In this document: piece after piece, positions 1-4,461 of the stretch
Layout: every line of letters starts with the position of its first letter
How positions within the stretch are numbered: the stretch's first letter is position 1
NCBI GenBank assembly: GCA_031550205.1
Contig: JAVBOV010000057.1
Span: forward strand, 1-7,395
Direction of reading: 5' to 3'
Length of the DNA stretch: 7,395 nucleotides
Origin: JAVBOV01 sp031550205
Lineage (GTDB): Bacteria > Pseudomonadota > Alphaproteobacteria > RF32 > CAG-239
Made by a program: the position numbers and the translations under genes
Notes under the pieces: model-generated
The model's input: only the letters and a program-made list of their open reading frames with translations
The model's database searches: none
Told to the model about the DNA's origin: nothing

Positions 1-32
1 TTCAGTCTCATCCATAAAAAAAATAATCCGCA

Positions 33-60
33 ATCAAAAATCTAAAATCCAAAATCCAAA
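33..60. repeat. AT-rich short-period repeat downstream of frr
   Basis: This A-rich run is built from imperfect copies of AAAATC/TAAAATCC. Its first 17 bases, ATCAAAAATCTAAAATC at 33-49, recur exactly and in the same orientation at 2708-2724 just before plsY. The run lies in the non-coding stretch beyond the frr stop codon. No function can be read from it. Confidence 0.55.
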
Positions 61-67
61 ATGCCAA

Positions 68-96
68 GGTTTAATTGTTAGCATAACAATTAAACC
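68..96 (-). terminator. Perfect hairpin over the frr stop codon, possible terminator
   Basis: Two 13-base arms, GGTTTAATTGTTA and TAACAATTAAACC, pair perfectly around a 3-base GCA loop. The frr stop codon (90-92) lies within the stem. On the minus strand the hairpin is followed by TTGGCATTTTGG rather than a clean T-run, and the stem is AT-rich. It is therefore a weak candidate for an intrinsic terminator and may instead act as an mRNA 3' end stabiliser. The position at the end of the pyrH-frr pair supports a transcript-end role. Confidence 0.5.
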
Positions 97-647
97 TGAA
101 GGATGTCCTTTTCTTTATCGGCAATCATGCCGTCCACGGTCTTAACCGCCTCGTCGGTCAGTTTCTGAACTTCGTTTTCATAACGCTTTTCTTCATCTTC
201 CGAAATCAGGTTGTCTTTTTTCAGCTTTTTCACGGCGTCAATTCCGTCGCGGCGCAGCGAGCGAATGGCCACCTTGCAGGTTTCGGCATATTTGCCGGCA
301 ACCTTAACCAGCTCTTTTCTGCGTTCTTCGCTAAGCGGCGGAATAGGCAGACGAATAATCGCGCCGTCGCTCATCGGGTTTAAGCCCAAACCCGATTCTA
401 AAATTGCCTTTTCAACAGATTTCACCAAAGATTTGTCCCAAACATTAATGGAAAGCGTTCTGGCATCAGGTACGCCGACCGTACCCACTTGCACCAGCGG
501 CGTCATTGAACCATAGGCATCAACCATAATGCCGTCAAGCAAACTGGTGTGAGCGCGCCCGGCGCGCAAACCGCCAAACTCAGCCCTCAAAACATCCAAA
601 GACTTGTCCATTCGGGTCTTAATATCTTCTTTAATCTTATTAAACAT
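90..647 (-). CDS. frr: Ribosome recycling factor
   Basis: Ribosome recycling factor acts in the cytoplasm with EF-G to split the post-termination ribosome so that subunits, mRNA and tRNA can be reused. The 185-residue product has the usual family length. It shows the expected pattern: an N-terminal helix (about 1-30, with MDKSLDVLRAEFGGLRAGRA), the small beta domain (about 31-105, with DGIMVDAYGSMTPL, the NVWDKS stretch and the IIRLPIPPLSEERR join), and long C-terminal helices (about 106-185, with the basic SLRRDGIDAVKKLKKD segment). The ATG at 645-647 sits 2 bases after the pyrH TAG. Its AGGAAA ribosome binding site is formed by the last pyrH codons, so the two genes are co-transcribed and probably translationally coupled. 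The pyrH-frr order is the standard bacterial one, but no uppS is visible downstream in the few bases left. Confidence 0.97.
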   Translation of the reverse strand: MFNKIKEDIKTRMDKSLDVLRAEFGGLRAGRAHTSLLDGIMVDAYGSMTPLVQVGTVGVPDARTLSINVWDKSLVKSVEKAILESGLGLNPMSDGAIIRLPIPPLSEERRKELVKVAGKYAETCKVAIRSLRRDGIDAVKKLKKDNLISEDEEKRYENEVQKLTDEAVKTVDGMIADKEKDILQV

Positions 648-649
648 AA

Positions 650-1372
650 CTATTTCCTTTTATTGCCGATAACAGTGAACTCACCCTTGCCGCAAACTGC
701 GCTCATAAGCGCATTTTTGCCCTTTTGCGAGAACACAATAATCGGAATATTGTTTTCTCTTGCCAAAGCCACAGCGGCAGTATCCATCACCTTTAATTGC
801 TTATTTATAACCTCATCATAAGAAATTGCATCATATTTTTTCGCCTTTTCACAAGTTTTCGGGTCTTTATCATAAACCCCGTCCACCTGCGTGGCCTTCA
901 ACAATGCGTCCGCCTTCATCTCCGAGGCTCTTAGAGCCGCTCCCGTATCTGTTGTAAAATATGGGTTTCCGGTGCCTCCGGCAAATATAATCACCCGTTT
1001 TTTTTGCAAATGACTCAAAGCTTTGCGGTGCATATAGCTTTCGCAAACATCCGGCAAATTAAGCCCGGAAAGAACTCGTGCCTCAACTCCGATTAACTCT
1101 AAGGCATTTTGCAAATACAAAGCGTTCATCACCGTTGCCAGCATGCCCACTTGGTCGGCCACCGTGCGGTCAATTCCCTTAGAAGCCTCTTTGGCTCCGC
1201 GGAAAATGTTGCCGCCGCCGACAATCACGCAAACTTCAACCCCGGCTTTCTTAACCTCTTTAATCTGCCTCGCCAAATCGGCAATCACCTCCGCCGACAT
1301 GCCAAAAGCCTTATCTCCCATCAAACCTTCCCCAGAAAGCTTCAATAAAATCCTCTTATACTTAGGCTTCAT
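650..1372 (-). CDS. pyrH: Uridylate kinase (UMP kinase)
   Basis: PyrH phosphorylates UMP to UDP with ATP, an essential step of pyrimidine nucleotide synthesis. The hexameric enzyme belongs to the amino acid kinase fold and is unrelated to eukaryotic UMP/CMP kinases. From the chosen start it has 240 residues, the normal size. Visible motifs are KLSGEGL (11-17), the glycine loop VGGGNIFRG (51-59), the UMP-contacting DQVGM (73-77), AGGTGNPYFTTDT (131-143), then KATQVDGVYDKDP and MDTAAVALARENNIPI nearer the C-terminus. The reading frame stays open 18 codons further upstream to 1426. The ATG at 1370-1372 is preferred because an excellent AAGGAGGA site precedes it by 5 bases and because the extra residues (MVWLDCFAVLAMTT...) are translation of an intergenic repeat. 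frr follows after 2 bases. The usual upstream partners rpsB and tsf are missing. Confidence 0.97.
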   Translation of the reverse strand: MKPKYKRILLKLSGEGLMGDKAFGMSAEVIADLARQIKEVKKAGVEVCVIVGGGNIFRGAKEASKGIDRTVADQVGMLATVMNALYLQNALELIGVEARVLSGLNLPDVCESYMHRKALSHLQKKRVIIFAGGTGNPYFTTDTGAALRASEMKADALLKATQVDGVYDKDPKTCEKAKKYDAISYDEVINKQLKVMDTAAVALARENNIPIIVFSQKGKNALMSAVCGKGEFTVIGNKRK

Positions 1373-1377
1373 ACATC

Positions 1378-1385
1378 TCCTCCTT
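1378..1385 (-). promoter_or_regulatory. Strong ribosome binding site that fixes the pyrH start
   Basis: On the minus strand this reads AAGGAGGA, a near-perfect anti-16S match, 5 bases before the ATG at 1370-1372. It decides in favour of the MKPKYKRILLKLSG start over the upstream in-frame ATG at 1424-1426, which lies beyond the repeat element. Confidence 0.85.
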
Positions 1386-1388
1386 GTT

Positions 1389-1417
1389 GTCATTGCGAGC
1401 ACAGCGAAGCAATCCAG
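1389..1417. repeat. Dispersed repeat, GTCATTGCGAGC type, in the pyrH leader
   Basis: This 29-base element begins GTCATTGCGAGC, continues with ACAGCGAAGC and ends AATCCAG. I recognise it as a common class of small intergenic repeat in many uncultured and host-associated proteobacteria. It lies 3 bases upstream of the pyrH ribosome binding site, so it would be in the 5' leader of the transcript. Read on the minus strand it encodes the familiar spurious peptide WLDCFAVLAMT. Only one half is present, as no matching inverted half is seen nearby. Confidence 0.7.
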
Positions 1418-1501
1418 CCAAACCAATAATCCTTACCCACCATCATATTTATTTTAAATTAAAAATCCACTAACATTTTAAAATCCCACAACTTTTTATA
1501 A
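1418..1501 (-). other. AT-rich spacer upstream of pyrH, probable promoter region
   Basis: The pyrH-frr transcript needs its own start because the upstream gene on the same strand ends at a good terminator (1652-1686). This AT-rich stretch between two repeats is the best place for it. One possible -10 box, TATGAT on the minus strand (1442-1447), lacks a convincing -35 partner, so no exact promoter is called. Confidence 0.35.
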
Positions 1502-1567
1502 CGTCATCTCGACCAAGCATCCCGCCCGCCGTAGCTCCAGCAAAGAAGGATGCGAGCGGAGAGATCC
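1502..1567. repeat. Dispersed repeat with a second palindrome nested inside
   Basis: The outer parts, CGTCATCTCGACCAA at the left and GAGCGGAGAGATCC at the right, make up a recognisable GTCATCTCGACC...GAGAGATCC dispersed element. It is interrupted at 1517-1553 by a 37-base insert with inverted ends, GCATCC and GGATGC. It looks like one small repeat inserted into another. It lies in the spacer between pyrH and the unknown gene and contains no open reading frame of note. Confidence 0.6.
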
Positions 1568-1574
1568 TTTCCTT

Positions 1575-1632
1575 CGTCATCCTGAGTGCAGCGAAGGATC
1601 CATAGATTCTTCGGCTACGCCTCAGAATGACG
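1575..1632. repeat. Complete palindromic dispersed repeat, GTCATCCTGAG type
   Basis: This 58-base element has imperfect inverted ends: CGTCATCCTGAG at the left and CTCAGAATGACG at the right pair in 11 of 12 positions. The inner part (GCAGCGAAGGATCC and GATTCTTCGGCTACGC) is also partly complementary, so an extended hairpin can form. It belongs to the same family as the copy after topA at 6947-6983, sharing GTCATCCTGAG and GAAGGATCC. It stands 7 bases from the neighbouring nested element. Confidence 0.75.
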
Positions 1633-1651
1633 CTCTTACCTCATACACCCA

Positions 1652-1686
1652 CAAAAAAACACCCGCAGCCATAAACTGTAGGTGTT
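1652..1686 (-). terminator. Intrinsic terminator of the unknown 212-residue gene
   Basis: On the minus strand an 11-base stem (AACACCTACAG with CTGCGGGTGTT: nine Watson-Crick pairs, one G-U pair and one mismatch) closes a 7-base loop and runs straight into a T-run (complement of 1653-1659). It begins 6 bases after the stop codon of the upstream gene. Geometry and T-tail fit a rho-independent terminator. It separates that gene from pyrH-frr. Confidence 0.8.
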
Positions 1687-1692
1687 AAAAAA

Positions 1693-2331
1693 TTAAAAAG
1701 GCAAATCATCAATCAAATCTTCAGGAAAGCCTGTAGTTTGTTGGTGCAAGCGTCCCTCTCTATCTCCAAAATTAGGCACGTTTTGCTCTTCTTTTTCCAG
1801 CTCTTCCCGCCTTTTCACAAAGTCTTCCGGAAGCTCATCAACATAAGAAACTATCAAAGCCGTGCAGTGTCTGCCCAATTCACACGCTGCCAAAATATCG
1901 CTGCCAAAGTCAACCTTTTCCGCTGTTTTGATAAAGCACCTAAGAACCAAGGGCGAAAATTGAGATTTTTCAGAAACCCAAAATGCAACCTCAGCAGAAA
2001 ACATGTCATCAACTTCTATCACCGAGCCGAAGATTTCGGGTGTGCTTCCCTGATTCTTAACTATGAATTTTATATATTCATAATACGGCAGTTTTGCCAA
2101 AAACTTTTGTTCTTCTTCATCAAAAGGGCCAATCACCCTGCACGCCTCAGCGGTTGCTTTGCCAAAAAGATCATTAGTCATTTCAATATCGCCAATAATC
2201 TCAAACCAAGAAACATCTTTCGCTTCAACATTGGGATGAAACTGAATTCCGTAAGCCTCAGCTTTGTTTATAAAAAGCTTCTTCCAATCGGCAATGCGCG
2301 CCAATACTTTTTCTTTTAATTCTTTTTCCAT
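1693..2331 (-). CDS. Unknown protein with an SSB-like acidic C-terminal tip
   Basis: I do not recognise this 212-residue protein. It is soluble-looking, with no signal peptide or membrane segment. It has a mixed region of about 1-164 (including RIADWKKLFINKAEAYGI, SWFEIIGDIEM, YYEYIKFIVKN and LAACELGRHC), then a charged, Glu/Gln/Asn-rich and probably flexible stretch of about 165-202, then the terminus PEDLIDDLPF (203-212). That layout of folded part, disordered linker and acidic tip ending in Asp-Asp-hydrophobic-Pro-Phe matches single-stranded DNA-binding proteins, whose tip recruits repair and replication enzymes. The N-terminal part does not obviously read as a standard SSB OB fold, so this could be a very divergent SSB, a protein imitating its tail, or coincidence. 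The ATG at 2329-2331 lacks a clear Shine-Dalgarno sequence. A terminator follows the gene, so it is probably transcribed alone. Confidence 0.8.
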   Translation of the reverse strand: MEKELKEKVLARIADWKKLFINKAEAYGIQFHPNVEAKDVSWFEIIGDIEMTNDLFGKATAEACRVIGPFDEEEQKFLAKLPYYEYIKFIVKNQGSTPEIFGSVIEVDDMFSAEVAFWVSEKSQFSPLVLRCFIKTAEKVDFGSDILAACELGRHCTALIVSYVDELPEDFVKRREELEKEEQNVPNFGDREGRLHQQTTGFPEDLIDDLPF

Positions 2332-2423
2332 AAAAATATATTTTTTAATTGTTAAACATAATAATCACTTTCCGCCCCAAATCTAACCTTTCCCTCTGTA
2401 AAAGTCAATTAGAAAACACCCTT

Positions 2424-2561
2424 CATCACATAAAACAGCAGATTCTCATCACATAAAACAGCAGATTCTCATCACATAAAACAGTAGATTCTCATCACAT
2501 AAAACAGCAGATTCTCATCACATAAAACAGCAGATTCTCATCACATAAAACAGCAGGCTTT
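2424..2561. repeat. Tandem array of six 23-bp units
   Basis: Six head-to-tail copies with no spacers start at 2424, 2447, 2470, 2493, 2516 and 2539. Each begins CATCACATAAAACAG and, except the last, ends AGATTCT. Units 1, 2, 4 and 5 are identical, unit 3 differs by one base (CAGTAG for CAGCAG), and unit 6 departs at its end (GGCTTT). The absence of spacers rules out CRISPR. The 23-base period breaks the reading frame, so it does not encode a peptide repeat. The near-identity suggests recent expansion or active homogenisation. Confidence 0.95.
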
Positions 2562-2563
2562 CA

Positions 2564-2611
2564 TTTAGATTACCAATTTCGGAGCACGTGCTCCGAAATT
2601 GGTAATCTAAA
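2564..2611. repeat. 48-bp perfect palindrome without a loop
   Basis: Both 24-base halves are exact reverse complements about the centre 2587/2588. The core is GGAGCACGTGCTCC and the outer ends are TTTAGATTACC and GGTAATCTAAA. Pairing stops at both flanks (A opposite A at 2563/2612). Neither side carries a T-run and both neighbouring genes point away, so it is not a normal terminator. It could be a protein-binding palindrome or a small mobile repeat. It starts 2 bases after the tandem array. Confidence 0.95.
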
Positions 2612-2681
2612 ATATTCTCACTTACATAATCAAAAAATCACTCCTTTTCCTCTCCATCATCAACACCAAAAAAGATTCACC

Positions 2682-2709
2682 TTGAAAAAAAATTTCCATA
2701 ATCTAAAAT
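2682..2709 (+). promoter_or_regulatory. Candidate promoter for the plsY operon
   Basis: A -35-like TTGAAA (2682-2687) and a -10-like TAAAAT (2704-2709) are 16 bases apart, each matching the sigma-70 consensus in five of six positions. They lie about 40 bases before the plsY ATG. The -10 box falls inside the 14-bp short repeat, which offers a second TAAAAT one period later. AT-richness makes chance matches likely. Confidence 0.4.
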
Positions 2710-2736
2710 CAAAAATCTAAAATCAAAAATCTAAAA
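2701..2736. repeat. 14-bp short tandem repeat before plsY
   Basis: ATCTAAAATCAAAA occurs twice in tandem (2701-2714, 2715-2728), followed by a partial third copy, ATCTAAAA (2729-2736). It shares a 17-base exact match with the run near the start of the window (33-49). It directly precedes the plsY ribosome binding site (AAAAGG, 2733-2738). Confidence 0.85.
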
Positions 2737-2747
2737 GGTACTTTTCC

Positions 2748-3392
2748 ATGCTTTTCTCGCTTTCCGCCCTCATCGGCTATCTCATCGGCTCAATTCCCTT
2801 CGGCCTGGTCTTAACCAAACTCGCCAAAACCGAAGATATCCGCAATATCGGCTCCAAAAGCATCGGCGCCACCAACGTCCTGCGCACCGGCCGCAAAGAC
2901 TTGGCTGTCTTAACCGTTCTGCTCGACGCCTCCAAAGCCGGCCTCATCGCCTTTTTGGTCGCCCGCTATTTCCCAACCTCATACATGGACAGCGGCTTGG
3001 TTATCCTCGGCAACTATACCGCCGCCAATCTTTTTGCCGGCCTTCTTGCCGGCACGTCTGCCATCGTTGGCCACAGCTTCCCGGTCTGGCTCAAGTTCAA
3101 AGGCGGCAAAAGCGTTGCCTCCAGCTTTGGCCTTTTTGTGGCCATGACCCCATTCATCGGCCTTTTAAGCCTATTAACCTGGCTCGCCACCGCCATAATC
3201 ACCCGCTATTCCTCACTCTCCGCCATTGTTGCGTTTATCCTCACCCCGGTTTATACCTTTTATTTTGCCACTCCTATATATAATGTGTTTTATATCCCGA
3301 TTGTGGTTCTGGTCTTAATCCGCCACCATTCCAACATCAAACGCCTGCTTACCAAAACCGAGAGCAAAATCTCTTTTAAGAAAAAGAAATGA
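2748..3392 (+). CDS. plsY: Acyl-phosphate:glycerol-3-phosphate acyltransferase
   Basis: PlsY is an inner-membrane enzyme that moves an acyl group from acyl-phosphate (made by PlsX) onto sn-glycerol-3-phosphate, giving lysophosphatidic acid, the first committed step of phospholipid synthesis. At 214 residues it has the usual length. Family motifs are clear: GSIPFGLVLTKL (14-25), DIRNIGSKSIGATNVLRTG (30-48), GHSFPVWLKFKGGKSVA (108-124) and RHHSNIKRL (192-200). Hydrophobic stretches at about 3-25, 52-75, 84-107, 127-150 and 155-190 fit the multi-span topology of the family. The end is strongly basic (FKKKK), as expected for a cytoplasmic tail. The ATG follows AAAAGG by 9 bases. The stop codon overlaps the dprA start (ATGA). 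One small variation is GGKSVA, where GGKGVA is more usual. Confidence 0.97.
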   Translation: MLFSLSALIGYLIGSIPFGLVLTKLAKTEDIRNIGSKSIGATNVLRTGRKDLAVLTVLLDASKAGLIAFLVARYFPTSYMDSGLVILGNYTAANLFAGLLAGTSAIVGHSFPVWLKFKGGKSVASSFGLFVAMTPFIGLLSLLTWLATAIITRYSSLSAIVAFILTPVYTFYFATPIYNVFYIPIVVLVLIRHHSNIKRLLTKTESKISFKKKK

Positions 3393-4456
3393 GCCTGATT
3401 GAAACCATACAGCTGATAAACGCCGAAGGCCTTGGCCCCGTCACCTTCTATAGACTGGTCGGCAAACACGGCTCTGCCTCAAATGCCTTAAAAAACCTTC
3501 CGCCCAAGTTCAGTCCTTGGAGCATTGAGCGGGCTGAAGAAGAACTAAAAAAAGCATCTGCCCTCGGCGCCAAAATCATCTCTTACCAAGACAAATCATA
3601 TCCCCAAAAGCTTAAAGCTCTTGAAGACGCCCCGCCGCTGCTCTATGTTTTGGGCAATGAAAAACTCTTAAATCACGAACCGGCTCTTTCCATTGTCGGC
3701 GCCCGCAATGCCTCTGTCAACGGCCGCAAAACCGCCTCAAAAATCGCCTATGACTTAACCAATAATAATGTGCTCATAATCTCCGGGCTTGCCCGCGGCA
3801 TAGACAGCGCCGCCCACAAAGGCGCCATGTATGCCAAAGACCAAGCCGGCCCCACCCTGGCCGTCCTCGGCTGCGGCATAGACATTGTCTACCCTCTTGA
3901 AAACCAAGACCTATACAAACAAATTATCCACCAAGGTGTGCTGGTCTCAGAGTTCCCGCTCGGTTATGAACCCCAAACCGCAAACTTTCCGCGCCGCAAC
4001 CGCATTGTCTCTGCCCTCTCTGAAGGAACCTTGGTGGTTGAGGCCAACTTAAAGTCCGGCTCACTCATCACCGCAAAGCGCGCTTTGGAACAAAAGAAAA
4101 AAGTTTTTGCCATTCCCGGCTCACCCCAAGACGCCAGGTCTTTAGGCCCCAATAAACTGATAAAAGAAGGAGCTCATTTGGTTGAAAACGCTCAAGATAT
4201 TTTCAATATCTTGTGTGATGGCAAAAAAATTAAAATAAAACAAAGCCTTGACAAACCGATAAAAAATAATCATATTCCCCAGAGTAATTTTTCCGATTTA
4301 ATAAGTTTCTTAAGCCCCCAAGGCCTTGATATTGATGAACTCATCAGAGTCTCCGGCCTTTCTGCCCAAGAGGTAAACATAGAACTTTTGGAACTGGAAC
4401 TTGAAGGAAAAATTGAACGCCAAGCCGGCAACAAGGTCGCCCTGTTAAGAAAGTAA
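3389..4456 (+). CDS. dprA: DNA processing protein DprA (Smf family)
   Basis: DprA binds incoming single-stranded DNA during natural transformation, protects it from SSB and nucleases, and loads RecA. It is also kept in many bacteria not known to transform. The 355-residue protein shows the full three-part layout: an N-terminal helical SAM/HhH-like part (about 1-65, IQLINAEGLGPVTFYRLV), the Rossmann-like core (about 70-285) and a C-terminal winged-helix domain (about 295-355). Core motifs are SIVGARNAS (101-109), ISGLARGIDSAAHKGA (131-146), VLGCGIDIVYPLEN (159-172), FPRRNRIVSALSEGTLVVEA (200-219), SGSLITAKRALE (223-234) and VFAIPGSP (239-246). SPQDARSLGPNKLIKEGA replaces the more common GNxxDPRSxGxNxLIxxGA, a modest variation. 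It overlaps plsY by 4 bases and topA follows after 5, so it belongs to one operon. Its presence alone does not prove competence. Confidence 0.97.
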   Translation: MSLIETIQLINAEGLGPVTFYRLVGKHGSASNALKNLPPKFSPWSIERAEEELKKASALGAKIISYQDKSYPQKLKALEDAPPLLYVLGNEKLLNHEPALSIVGARNASVNGRKTASKIAYDLTNNNVLIISGLARGIDSAAHKGAMYAKDQAGPTLAVLGCGIDIVYPLENQDLYKQIIHQGVLVSEFPLGYEPQTANFPRRNRIVSALSEGTLVVEANLKSGSLITAKRALEQKKKVFAIPGSPQDARSLGPNKLIKEGAHLVENAQDIFNILCDGKKIKIKQSLDKPIKNNHIPQSNFSDLISFLSPQGLDIDELIRVSGLSAQEVNIELLELELEGKIERQAGNKVALLRK

Positions 4457-4461
4457 TTGTA

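Larger units (their letters stand above)
2332..2747. other. Divergent intergenic region with repeat array and palindrome
   Basis: These 416 bases separate the divergently transcribed unknown gene and plsY, so promoters for both should lie here. No credible coding frame is seen. The region holds a six-copy 23-bp tandem array (2424-2561), a 48-bp perfect palindrome (2564-2611), an AT-rich pyrimidine-leaning stretch (2612-2680), a candidate plsY promoter (2682-2709) and a 14-bp short tandem repeat (2701-2736). The first 90 bases, beside the unknown gene, are AT-rich, with no assignable boxes. Confidence 0.7.

Noticed and set aside
1..15. Possible minus-strand gene start (MDETE...) running off the left edge, perhaps the gene after frr
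   Set aside because: Only five codons are visible, no clear ribosome binding site precedes the ATG, and nothing identifies the product.
549..821. Plus-strand 90-codon frame across the frr-pyrH junction
   Set aside because: It is antisense to two well-identified genes and has no recognisable motif or ribosome binding site.
1738..2319. Plus-strand open frame of 193 codons opposite the unknown gene
   Set aside because: It is antisense to a frame with better features (terminator at the right place, SSB-like end). Its protein is rich in F, R, N and C in a pattern typical of antisense translation.
2424..2561. CRISPR array
   Set aside because: The 23-bp units touch directly with no spacers, and no cas genes are nearby.
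2564..2611. Bidirectional terminator
   Set aside because: Both flanking genes diverge from it, neither side has a T-run, and the palindrome has no loop.
3389..4456. dprA as evidence for an active competence or defence system
   Set aside because: DprA is widely conserved, including in bacteria not known to take up DNA, and no other competence genes are in view.
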